From Methylococcaceae bacterium (GTDB lineage Bacteria > Pseudomonadota > Gammaproteobacteria > Methylococcales > Methylococcaceae): a stretch of DNA of 34,349 nucleotides. A program made the position numbers and the translations under genes. The stretch lies in the NCBI GenBank assembly GCA_004299145.1, contig SCQD01000005.1, positions 1 through 34,349 on the forward strand. The letters run 5' to 3'. The notes below the pieces were generated by a model, which made no database searches, had not been told where the DNA came from, and worked only from the letters and a program-made list of their open reading frames with translations. Shown here piece after piece: positions 8,102-15,510 of this stretch; within the stretch, counting starts at the first letter, position 1, and each line of letters opens with the position of its first letter.

Positions 8102-8962
8102 ATGAACTATCCCAATTCTTCTGCTTTGCTGGACTGCCGGTGGTTGGCCGACAATCTGGACCATAGCGATGTGGTGGTGCTGGACGCCGGTTTTTTTCTG
8201 CCCACCGAGCGGCGCGACGCCGCCGCCGAATATCGGCAGTGCCATATTGCCGGCGCGCAGTTTTTCGATATCGATGCGGTGGCCGACCACGGCACGCCAC
8301 TACCGCACATGCTGCCCAGCCCGGATACGTTCGCGGCGGCGGCAGGCAAACTGGGCATCGGCAACGATACCTTGGTGGTGACTTACGACAATAACCGCTT
8401 CATGGCGGCGGCGCGGGCGTGGTGGATGTTCCGCGTATTCGGCCACGACCAGGTGGCGGTACTGGACGGCGGTTTGCAGCGCTGGCGCGCGCTGGGCTTG
8501 CCGGCCGATGCCGCCGAGGTGGCGCGCGCGCCGCGCCGTTTCGAGGCCGGCTTTCGGCCCGGACTGGTCCGCGATCTGGCACAAATGCGCCGCTGGGTGC
8601 AGGCGCCGGATAGGCAACTGCTGGATGCCCGCTCGCCCGGCCGTTTCGAAGGCAGCGCTCCCGAGCCCCGGCCCGGCGTCCGCTCCGGCCATATTCCCGG
8701 CAGCCGCCATCTGTTTTATGCCGATCTGGTGGACCCGGACAATCACCAGTTGTTGCCAAACGATGCCTTGGCGGCGCGTTTTGCCGCGGCGGGCATCGAT
8801 ACGGCCCAGCCGGTGACGACCACCTGCGGCACCGGGGTGACCGCCGCGATATTGGCGCTGGCGCTGTATCAATTGGGCCGGCAGGACGTGGCGGTGTACG
8901 ATGGTTCCTGGAGTGAATGGGGCGGTCTGGCGGATACGCCGGTGGCGCTCGGGCCGGCTTGA
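8102..8962 (+). CDS. sseA: 3-mercaptopyruvate sulfurtransferase (tandem rhodanese)
   Basis: The 286 residues form two rhodanese domains; the N-terminal one is structural and the C-terminal one is catalytic. The enzyme moves sulfane sulfur from 3-mercaptopyruvate or thiosulfate to a thiol acceptor. The active loop at C242 reads CGTGVTA. It is closest to the CGSGVTA of mercaptopyruvate sulfurtransferases and unlike the CRKGVTA of thiosulfate-specific enzymes; the Ser-to-Thr change is mild. The ATG at 8102 begins the conserved region, and the long in-frame extension upstream overlaps the divergent HAD gene and is spurious. No clear ribosome-binding site precedes it. Confidence 0.88.
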   Translation: MNYPNSSALLDCRWLADNLDHSDVVVLDAGFFLPTERRDAAAEYRQCHIAGAQFFDIDAVADHGTPLPHMLPSPDTFAAAAGKLGIGNDTLVVTYDNNRFMAAARAWWMFRVFGHDQVAVLDGGLQRWRALGLPADAAEVARAPRRFEAGFRPGLVRDLAQMRRWVQAPDRQLLDARSPGRFEGSAPEPRPGVRSGHIPGSRHLFYADLVDPDNHQLLPNDALAARFAAAGIDTAQPVTTTCGTGVTAAILALALYQLGRQDVAVYDGSWSEWGGLADTPVALGPA

Positions 8963-8988
8963 TAAAGGCCGCAACCCTTTTATCTCCC

Positions 8989-9035
8989 CCTCACCCCAAC
9001 CCTCTCCCGGGGGGAGAGGGAGCCCGTTCCTGGGG
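8989..9035. repeat. C-rich/G-rich palindromic repeat, also present inside murD
   Basis: CCTCTCCC and GGGAGAGG form a compact inverted repeat. The 19 bases at 9006-9024 plus the following GTTCCTGGG recur at 24351-24383 within murD, with a spacer of 1 base here and 5 bases there. Confidence 0.75.
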
Positions 9036-9062
9036 CGGGCTCTGCTCACCACAACCTTACAT

Positions 9063-9110
9063 CGTTCCCACGCTCTGCGTGGGAACGCATCCCGGGACGC
9101 TCCGCGTCCC
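9063..9110. repeat. TTCCCACGC palindrome plus adjoining small palindrome
   Basis: A 25-bp near-perfect palindrome (9063-9087) is followed by the 17-bp palindrome GGGACGCTCCGCGTCCC (9094-9110). The first recurs at 9389-9411 (inverted) and at 18129-18153. Confidence 0.85.
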
Positions 9111-9137
9111 GAATGGTGCTTGGAATTTGGCTGCCAA

Positions 9138-9281
9138 TAACTTCCCGACATGTTCCAAGGCGCTGGCGTAGGGTGGGCACCGCCCACCACAGCCTTGCCA
9201 GGCCGCCCGCCTTGGTTGGATGCGCGGGCTCTTGGTGGGCGATGCCCACCCTACCGGGAATGCAAACCGGGAAGTTGTTTT
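9138..9281. repeat. MITE-like nested inverted repeat
   Basis: Outer ends AACTTCCCG and CGGGAAGTT enclose a 12-bp inverted pair (9168-9179 with 9243-9254, GTAGGGTGGGCA and its complement). Each inner arm itself folds as a small hairpin. The end motif ACAACTTCCCG recurs at about 11977, just before the 58-bp stem-loop at 12001. No transposase is encoded, so it would have to move in trans if it is mobile. Confidence 0.6.
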
Positions 9282-9363
9282 TGACCCAATCCTTAGCCTA
9301 TGGGCGGCATTGGTTTGTTATGCAGGACAGTCAGTTGTTCTCCAAACGGATACGACACGACAC

Positions 9364-9411
9364 GGGACGCAGAGCGTCCAAGGCTGCATTCCCACGCAGA
9401 GCGTGGGAACG
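9364..9411. repeat. Inverted copy of the TTCCCACGC palindrome pair
   Basis: GGGACGCAGAGCGTCC (9364-9379) and a 23-bp palindrome (9389-9411) repeat the 9063-9110 unit in the opposite orientation. The unit ends about 35 bp before the pilU start. Confidence 0.8.
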
Positions 9412-9445
9412 ATAAAATAAATCAAGTTCTTTTGAGGTAAACCGC

Positions 9446-10579
9446 ATGGAATTTAAAGATTATTTACGCACCCTGGTGACCAAAGACGGTTCGGATATTT
9501 ATCTGTCCGTGGCGGCGCCGCCGGCGGCCAAGTTTCAGGGGCGCTTGACGCCGCTGGATAGCCATATTCTGACGCCGGAAGATACCCATCGTATCGCTTA
9601 CGATTTGATGAATCCTGAGCAGCAAAAGGATTTCGAGCGTAAGCCGGAAATGAACCTGGCCATCAGCGAGCCGGGCATAGGCCGCTTCCGCGTCAATATA
9701 TTCAAGCAACGCAACTTCATCAGCATGGTGATCCGCAATATCAAAACGGAAATTCCCAACGCCGACAAGCTGGGGTTGCCGCCGATATTAAAAGAAGTGA
9801 TTATGGAAAAGCGCGGGCTGATTTTATTCGTGGGCGGTACGGGTTCCGGTAAATCCACGTCTTTGGCCGCCTTGATCGATTACCGCAACAGCAATGCCGG
9901 CGGACACATCATTACCATCGAAGACCCTATCGAGTATGTGCACCCGCATAAAAAATCCATCGTCAACCAGCGCGAAGTGGGGGTGGATACCGACACCTTC
10001 GAAGACGCGCTGAAAAACACCCTGCGCCAGGCGCCGGACGTGATACTGATCGGCGAAATCCGCGCCCAGGAAACCATGGAGCACGCCATCGCTTTTGCCG
10101 AAACCGGCCATTTGTGCTTGTCGACGCTGCACGCCAACAACGCCAACCAGGCGCTGGACCGTATCATCAACTTTTTCCCGGAAGCGCGCCGTAATCAGCT
10201 GTTGCTGGATTTGTCGCTCAATCTCAAAGCGTTCGTGTCGCAGCGTCTGGTTCCCACCGTCGACGGCAAGCGCGTGGCGGCCATCGAAATTCTGCTGGGT
10301 TCTCCGCTGGTGGCCGATACCATACGCAAAGGCGAGGTGCACGCCATCAAGGAAGTGATGGAAAAGTCGGAAAATATCGGCATGCAGACTTTCGATCTGG
10401 CCTTGTATAACCTGTATAAGGACGGACGTATCACGCTGGACGAAGCGTTGCGCAATTCGGATTCACCGAACAATTTGCGCCTGAAAATCAGCCTGAGTGA
10501 AGAAACCCGCGATACCGCGCGCCGGGAAACCGGTAGCGCCGGCAGCGGGCCGACGCTGGAGCTGCTGCATGATGATTAG
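9446..10579 (+). CDS. pilU: Type IV pilus retraction ATPase PilU
   Basis: PilU is a hexameric cytoplasmic ATPase that assists PilT in retracting type IV pili. The 377 residues contain Walker A GGTGSGKST at 130-138, the Asp box ITIEDPIEY at about 156-164, Walker B DVILIGEIR at about 198-206 and the His box AETGHLCLSTLHA at about 218-230. GRFRVNIFKQRN with SMVIRNI at about 79-99 is more like PilU than PilT. The start ATG follows GAGGT by 7 bases. pilT, usually adjacent, is not in the window, so the gene stands alone between the repeat patch and a cytochrome gene. Confidence 0.92.
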   Translation: MEFKDYLRTLVTKDGSDIYLSVAAPPAAKFQGRLTPLDSHILTPEDTHRIAYDLMNPEQQKDFERKPEMNLAISEPGIGRFRVNIFKQRNFISMVIRNIKTEIPNADKLGLPPILKEVIMEKRGLILFVGGTGSGKSTSLAALIDYRNSNAGGHIITIEDPIEYVHPHKKSIVNQREVGVDTDTFEDALKNTLRQAPDVILIGEIRAQETMEHAIAFAETGHLCLSTLHANNANQALDRIINFFPEARRNQLLLDLSLNLKAFVSQRLVPTVDGKRVAAIEILLGSPLVADTIRKGEVHAIKEVMEKSENIGMQTFDLALYNLYKDGRITLDEALRNSDSPNNLRLKISLSEETRDTARRETGSAGSGPTLELLHDD

Positions 10580-10610
10580 CTGCTTATAAAAATCTATTTT
10601 GGAGGGGTAT

Positions 10611-11960
10611 ATGTCGACCTACGGCAAAATGTTGTTGGGTATTGGCTTGGTATGGGTGACCCAGTTATATGCGGCGGATTATCCTTTGCCGGAACCGGCC
10701 GTCAAAACTGATTTTCCTCGTCCCGACGATGCAAAAACCAATCTGGGCAGGCTGTTGTTTTACGACAAGATACTCAGCGGCAACCGCAATATTTCCTGCG
10801 CCACTTGTCACCATGCGCTCACGGCCACCGGCGACGGCTGGTCTTTATCGGTGGGCGAAGGCGGCTTAGGCCTGGGCGTAGCGCGCAACACCGGTCAGGG
10901 CCTCAACGAAATTCACGCCCGCGTGCCGCGCAATGCACCGCCGGTATTCAATCTGGGGGCTGCGTCTTTCGATACTTTGTTTGCCGATGGCCGGGTGCAG
11001 GCCGATGCCGGTCAGCCCAGCGGCTTCAAGACGCCCGCCGGCGATGATTTGCCCACCGGTATCCTGGAAAACGTTTTGGCCGCGCAGGCCATGTTTCCGG
11101 TGACGTCAGGCACGGAAATGGCCGGGCAGTCCGGTGAAAACGATATTGCCAATCTCAGCGCCGTGAACGATTTCAATGGAGTATGGCAGTTATTGGCTGA
11201 ACGTCTGCGCTCGGTTCCCGAATACGTGGCCTTGTTCCAGCAAAGCTTTCCCGAGGTGCATGGCGCGGCGGACATTACCTATGCCCACGCCGCCAATGCC
11301 ATCGCCGCTTTTGAAGGCACGGCCTGGCGCTGTGACAACAGCCGTTTCGATCAGTACCTGCGCGGCCGCCAGGACGTTTTAAGCGCGCAGGAAAAACGCG
11401 GGGTAAAGTTGTTTTATGGCAAGGCTGATTGCGCCCAGTGCCACAGCGGGACGTTCCAGACGGACGGTGATTTCCACGCCATCGCCATGCCGCAGATCGG
11501 GCCGGGTAAGGGCGACAATCTGCCGGGATATACCGATGGGCTGGATGATTTCGGCAGGGAGCGCGTGACTAAAAAACGCGAAGACCGGTTTAAATTCCGT
11601 ACGCCCAGCCTGCGCATGGTGGAGTGGACGGGGCCGTGGGGACACGATGGCGCTTACAATAGTCTGGAAGGCGTGGTTCGGCATCACCTGAATGCGACGG
11701 CGGCGCTGAAAAGCTACGATACCCGGCAAGCCGTTTTACCGTTGCGGCCTGATTTGTCCGCGCTGGATTTTGTCGTGCAAAACGATCCGGCCAGGAGAAA
11801 ATCCATTGCGGCGGCATCGGAAATACAACCCATCGCTTTGGATGACAGGGAGGTTGCCGATCTGATGGCGTTTCTGTTCTCGCTGACCGACCATCGTTGC
11901 ACCGATTTGCGCCGCGATGTGCCGCAAAGGGTGCCGAGCGGGTTGACTATTGCCGATTAA
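10611..11960 (+). CDS. Periplasmic di-heme cytochrome c peroxidase / MauG-like protein
   Basis: The 449 residues begin with a signal peptide (about 1-21, ending LYAA). Two c-type heme sites follow, CATCH at 63-67 and CAQCH at 274-278. FPVTSGTEM supplies a candidate methionine ligand, and the C-terminal FRTPSLRMVEWTGPWGHDGA is the family signature. Members reduce hydrogen peroxide with electrons from small cytochromes or, as MauG-like enzymes, oxidise a partner; which applies here cannot be decided. The protein is longer than the classic enzyme of about 330 residues. The start at 10611 has GGAGGGG 4-5 bases upstream; an earlier TTG at 10599 would overlap that site. A 58-bp stem-loop lies 40 bp after the stop and may end the transcript. 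Confidence 0.9.
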   Translation: MSTYGKMLLGIGLVWVTQLYAADYPLPEPAVKTDFPRPDDAKTNLGRLLFYDKILSGNRNISCATCHHALTATGDGWSLSVGEGGLGLGVARNTGQGLNEIHARVPRNAPPVFNLGAASFDTLFADGRVQADAGQPSGFKTPAGDDLPTGILENVLAAQAMFPVTSGTEMAGQSGENDIANLSAVNDFNGVWQLLAERLRSVPEYVALFQQSFPEVHGAADITYAHAANAIAAFEGTAWRCDNSRFDQYLRGRQDVLSAQEKRGVKLFYGKADCAQCHSGTFQTDGDFHAIAMPQIGPGKGDNLPGYTDGLDDFGRERVTKKREDRFKFRTPSLRMVEWTGPWGHDGAYNSLEGVVRHHLNATAALKSYDTRQAVLPLRPDLSALDFVVQNDPARRKSIAAASEIQPIALDDREVADLMAFLFSLTDHRCTDLRRDVPQRVPSGLTIAD

Positions 11961-12000
11961 GGATGTGGCTGAAAACAACTTCCCGACCGAGCCTATCGAT

Positions 12001-12058
12001 GTAGGGTACGCTGTGCGTACCGTTCGACGCCCTCGAAGGTACGCACAGCGTACCCTAC
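12001..12058. repeat. 58-bp stem-loop element, copy 1
   Basis: Perfect 21-bp arms (12001-12021 and 12038-12058, beginning GTAGGGTACGCTG) enclose a 16-base loop that itself contains TTCGA/TCGAA. A second 58-bp copy lies at 18904-18961; its loop matches better in reverse complement, so the copies are in opposite orientation. The rest of 11961-12193 holds a partial relative of the GGGACGC palindrome near 12130 and no gene. Confidence 0.9.
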
Positions 12059-12193
12059 AAGATTGGCTCGACCATGGAAATATCGCGTCGATTCAGGAAG
12101 GTTCTTTCCATCAGACTTGTGCATAAAGACGGGCGCTCAGCGTCCCAAATGGTCTCACCACAACCCTTCTTGGATAACCATCCTCTTTTCTTG

Positions 12194-12994
12194 TCATTCT
12201 TCAATCCTTTTTTCTGCTGACAACGCTGCACACTCCGGCGGTTGGCGTATTGGCGCCGCCGGGGGCTTGTGTTCCGGTTGGTGCGGTTGAAACCACCAGT
12301 CCAGCTCGGAACCACATCCGTCACCCGGCGGGGGGGGCGCTTGTGGTTGGCAGGCGGGGCTGTCGGTTGGGCAGGTCAGGCGGGCGTGGAAGTGATCGTC
12401 ATGGCCGTACCAGGGGCGCAGCTTGTGTAGCCAGCCGCCGGGCATGCTGCGGCATAGTTCGCGTTTGATCACGGGATTGACGAAAATTCGGTCCAGCGTC
12501 GGCGCTTCCGCCGCCAAGCGCAGCAAACGGCTTTGCCGGCCGTTCCACAGCGAGGGCGACAGGCCGGTTTTGCCGGGATTGAGCAGGGAGGGCTGTACGC
12601 CGGGATCGCGTAGCGCGTCCAACGGCGAGAATGGCGGTTTGGGTGCGATGTGAAACCAGATGTCGACGTCCAAGCCGTTTTGGTGGCTGCTATGGCCGTA
12701 AGGCATGCGGCCGCCGCGCGCCAGCGATAGATCGCCCACCAGCAGGGTGCCCAGGCCGGACGCGGCGACGCGAGTCCCAAGCTGCTGGATGTAATCGATT
12801 AATGCGCCATGCCCATAGTAGCGTTCGCGCGTGGTGCGCACCACGCTGTAACCGTCGCCGTCGAAAGCCAGGCTTTGCGCGCCGGCCAGACAACCGCTGG
12901 CGGCTGCGCCGATGCTGCGCGCCGGGCCGTCGCTGGGCGTTGCTGCGCCTGCCTCAAAACACACCCACAGTAGCGCGATGGCTTTCCAGCCCAT
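12194..12994 (-). CDS. mepA: Penicillin-insensitive murein endopeptidase MepA-like
   Basis: MepA is a periplasmic zinc LAS-type peptidase that cuts D-alanyl-meso-diaminopimelyl cross-links. The expected metal and catalytic motifs are present: HSSHQNGLDVDIWF (H and D ligands) and YGHDDHFHARLTCP (H ligands) near the C-terminus. The signal peptide is MGWKAIALLWVCFEAGAATP, so the start is placed at 12994 (266 residues). An ATG at 13021 would add nine residues; neither has a clear ribosome-binding site. After the catalytic core the protein has a proline-rich tail of about 50 residues (PQAPPPPGD) that I do not recognise. Confidence 0.88.
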   Translation of the reverse strand: MGWKAIALLWVCFEAGAATPSDGPARSIGAAASGCLAGAQSLAFDGDGYSVVRTTRERYYGHGALIDYIQQLGTRVAASGLGTLLVGDLSLARGGRMPYGHSSHQNGLDVDIWFHIAPKPPFSPLDALRDPGVQPSLLNPGKTGLSPSLWNGRQSRLLRLAAEAPTLDRIFVNPVIKRELCRSMPGGWLHKLRPWYGHDDHFHARLTCPTDSPACQPQAPPPPGDGCGSELDWWFQPHQPEHKPPAAPIRQPPECAALSAEKRIEE

Positions 12995-13129
12995 GCTTGA
13001 ATGTTCGTGCAAGATCGGCATTGGCTAAAAACGAAGAAAGCTGCTGCCGACAAAATGCCGGTAAGCTAAAGGTGTATATGGGGCGGGGTGGGGTGGGATG
13101 CGTCGACCAGCGACGCCGAGAAACTGGAA

Positions 13130-13174
13130 GTTCCGGTGTGATAGGGCGGGCAGCTCAAGCTGCCCGCACGGAAC
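13130..13174. repeat. Two-tier palindrome upstream of mepA
   Basis: A 10-bp perfect inverted repeat (13146-13155 with 13158-13167, GCGGGCAGCT and its complement) lies inside a second 6-bp pair, GTTCCG/CGGAAC (13130-13135 with 13169-13174). It may be a repetitive element or a protein site. The rest of 13022-13262 has a G-rich run and nothing recognisable. Confidence 0.65.
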
Positions 13175-13262
13175 CATAACGGCGATCCCTGCCATATTTG
13201 TTGGCCGTATGAACAGACGCGCCGTTCAACCTACTTCCTGAGTGAAACGATGGACAATCGAC

Positions 13263-13445
13263 TTATTTGCCGACGTCTTTGATCGGCGGCATATTGCGAT
13301 AAGACTTGCCGTCCTGTTTTACCAGCTCTTCATGAGCAGAATAAGGGATATCCGATTGAACGTCTTTTTTCACCATGAACATAACAACGGCTGCGATGGC
13401 AATAACGCCAGCAATGTAGTACCAAAAGTTATCTTTTTCTTCCAT
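13263..13445 (-). CDS. Small single-helix membrane protein, function unknown
   Basis: This is a 60-residue protein with one transmembrane helix (about residues 8-24, WYYIAGVIAIAAVVMFMV) and a polar, lysine-rich tail. The start ATG at 13445 has GAGG 8 bases upstream; the longer reading frame upstream lacks such a site. I do not recognise the family. Its good ribosome-binding site and clean topology argue that it is real. It is convergent to nothing and stands alone between mepA and the L,D-transpeptidase gene. Confidence 0.65.
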   Translation of the reverse strand: MEEKDNFWYYIAGVIAIAAVVMFMVKKDVQSDIPYSAHEELVKQDGKSYRNMPPIKDVGK

Positions 13446-13690
13446 TGTTGTTGCCTCGAGAAAATTAGAATGAAAACAAAGGATCGCTGATTGCTTGGTT
13501 GAAAACCTACTAGCGCAGTCATTTAATCCCATAAGAATTTTATGGACTTTTGCGGGCTTTGTCTACCATAAAAAGTGATGTTACTTTCGCCGGCAAGTTC
13601 CGGCAGCGGGTTGCCCCCAGAGTGTCTTAAACTATGCGCCGTCGATTTTTATTGATTGCCCCCCCACGACTTGGGTTACGATTAGCTCCT

Positions 13691-15346
13691 ATGATTAAGT
13701 TCCGAATGCCCTTTCTATTGGTTCTGGCTTTGGTCGTGCCGTTCGTTGCGCAGGCTGAAGGCGCTTTGCCCGTGCCGGACAATGCCAAGCCGGCCATGCG
13801 CGGAGTCCTGGAAAAACTCGGCTACGCCGGCCCGTATGCGGTCGAGCTGCGCCGTTTGTACGAAAGCCAAGCTTACCAGCCTTTATGGAGCCATGACGGC
13901 AGCGCGACGCCGCAGGCGCAGGTGATGGTCGATGCCTTGGTCCGTGCCGGTGAGCGTGGCTTGATTGCCGCCGATTATGACGGCCCGAACCTTAAAGACA
14001 GCCTGACCCGCTTGAGCAGTGGCCAACCCTCGGCCGGTGAAAGCTGGGCCGCGTTTGACGTGACCTTAAGCCGTGCGTCAATGCGCTTCGGCAATCACCT
14101 GCATCGCGGCCGCATTGACGTTGCCGATCTGACCAAACTGGGCATTTCCATTCAGGCGAATCGGCCTCTGGACTTGCCGCGCGTGGTGAGTGAACTATCC
14201 AAGTCCGCCGATCCGCTGCGTGAGTTGGATCGCTTGGAGCCAGCAACGGGCGTCTACGGCGCGCTTAAAGCGGCTTTGGCGCACTATCGCGCGCTGGCTC
14301 AAGCAGCGCCGCCAGCGCCGGTAAAACTGGCTAAAAGCCTGCATGCCGGCGAATCCAGCGAAAGCGTGCCGAACTTGCGCACGCTATTGCAACTGAACGG
14401 CTATCTCGATCCCAACGCCTTGCCGGCCGCCGACGCGAATTTGTACGACGATGGCCTGGCCGACGCCGTGCGCCGCTTTCAGGCCCGTTTTGGCCTGGAG
14501 CCGGACGGCATCGTCGGGGGGCAGACGCTGAAGCAGATCAACATGACGCCGGCGGAACGCCTGAACCAGATCCGCCTGGGACTGGAAAGGCTGCGCTGGT
14601 TGCCCGAGCAGCGCGACAGCGCTTACCTGATCGTCAACGTGCCTTCGTTTCGGCTTTATGGCTATGACGCGGGCGTGCCGGATCTGGCCAAGCCGGATAT
14701 CAGCATGAACGTGATCGTCGGGGAAGCCATCGATACCCATAACACGCCGGTATTTCACGCCGACATGGAATCCATCGCCTTCCGCCCCTATTGGAACGTG
14801 CCTTACAGCATCGCGCACAAAGAGTTGCTGCCTTTAATCGAAAAATCCTACAGCTATCTGGCGAAAAACGACATGGAAATCGTCGCTGACGATGGCATCA
14901 GCGTGGGGCTGGATGCTTCACAGGGCAATATCGACGCCGTGGACCATGGGCAGTTCCGGCTGCGCCAGCGGCCAGGGCCGAAAAACGCGCTGGGCCCGAT
15001 CAAATTTGTTTTTCCCAACATGAACAGCGTGTATCTGCACGGCACGCCCAAGCAGTATTTGTTTCAACGCGCGCGCCGGGATTTTAGCCACGGCTGCATT
15101 CGTTTGGCCGACCCGGCCGGGCTGGCCGAATTCGTTCTGAAAAACGAAAACGGCTGGAACAGAAGCCGCATCGAAAGCGCCATGCAAGGCGATAAATCGT
15201 TCAGCGTGCGCTTAAGCCGCAATGTGCCCGTGTATATTTTTTACACCACCGCCTTGGCCGATGCCCAGGGGCAGGTTTTATTCTATCCCGACGTTTATGG
15301 GCAAGACGCAGGACTGTTGCAGTTGCTGGGCAAGGAAGGCGGCTAA
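13691..15346 (+). CDS. L,D-transpeptidase, YcbB/LdtD type
   Basis: This periplasmic enzyme forms 3-3 cross-links in peptidoglycan or attaches lipoprotein, using a catalytic cysteine. The 551 residues begin with a signal peptide (MIKFRMPFLLVLALVVPFVA). A family-specific N-terminal region follows, then a peptidoglycan-binding domain (about 250-285, ADAVRRFQARFGLEPDGIVG) and a YkuD catalytic domain with YLHGTP and SHGCIRL, the nucleophile being C469. The length and the three-part plan fit YcbB. The start at 13691 is chosen for the signal peptide; an ATG at 13634 adds 19 basic residues, and neither has a strong ribosome-binding site. It converges on ftsZ and shares a terminator with it. Confidence 0.92.
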   Translation: MIKFRMPFLLVLALVVPFVAQAEGALPVPDNAKPAMRGVLEKLGYAGPYAVELRRLYESQAYQPLWSHDGSATPQAQVMVDALVRAGERGLIAADYDGPNLKDSLTRLSSGQPSAGESWAAFDVTLSRASMRFGNHLHRGRIDVADLTKLGISIQANRPLDLPRVVSELSKSADPLRELDRLEPATGVYGALKAALAHYRALAQAAPPAPVKLAKSLHAGESSESVPNLRTLLQLNGYLDPNALPAADANLYDDGLADAVRRFQARFGLEPDGIVGGQTLKQINMTPAERLNQIRLGLERLRWLPEQRDSAYLIVNVPSFRLYGYDAGVPDLAKPDISMNVIVGEAIDTHNTPVFHADMESIAFRPYWNVPYSIAHKELLPLIEKSYSYLAKNDMEIVADDGISVGLDASQGNIDAVDHGQFRLRQRPGPKNALGPIKFVFPNMNSVYLHGTPKQYLFQRARRDFSHGCIRLADPAGLAEFVLKNENGWNRSRIESAMQGDKSFSVRLSRNVPVYIFYTTALADAQGQVLFYPDVYGQDAGLLQLLGKEGG

Positions 15347-15365
15347 GCGGCGGCGGAGTCCTGCC

Positions 15366-15393
15366 GCTGTTGCTGTAAAGCTGTTGCTGTAAA
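15366..15393 (+). repeat. 14-bp direct repeat after the L,D-transpeptidase stop
   Basis: GCTGTTGCTGTAAA occurs twice head to tail (15366-15379, 15380-15393). It is a short duplication with no evident function. Confidence 0.7.
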
Positions 15394-15407
15394 TAAGACA
15401 TAAACGA

Positions 15408-15447
15408 AAAAATCCGGACTGAAGTAGGATCTTCAGGCCGGATTTTT
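15408..15447. terminator. Bidirectional terminator between the L,D-transpeptidase and ftsZ
   Basis: A 17-bp stem with one mismatch (15408-15424 with 15431-15447) and a 6-base loop is flanked by A- and T-runs, so it would end transcripts from both sides. It closes the dcw cluster about 65 bp after the ftsZ stop. Confidence 0.9.
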
Positions 15448-15510
15448 GGTTCACTACAGAGGAGGAAGCCGCGCCCAACGAGCTATTAGCAGCCCCGGTA
15501 GGCGGCAATG

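Larger units (their letters stand above)
8963..9445. repeat. Gene-free patch of nested palindromic repeats
   Basis: This stretch of about 480 bp has no convincing gene. From left to right it holds a C-rich/G-rich palindrome (8989-9035), the TTCCCACGC palindrome fused to a second small palindrome (9063-9110), a larger nested inverted repeat (9138-9281), and an inverted second copy of the fused palindromes (9364-9411). GAGGT at about 9434 is the pilU ribosome-binding site. Confidence 0.8.

Noticed and set aside
9113-9420. Short overlapping frames in the 9-kb gap
   Set aside because: They only translate palindromic repeats and have no ribosome-binding sites.
12631-13179. Plus-strand frame of 182 codons
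   Set aside because: It is antisense to mepA, Arg/Cys-rich, and runs through a palindrome.
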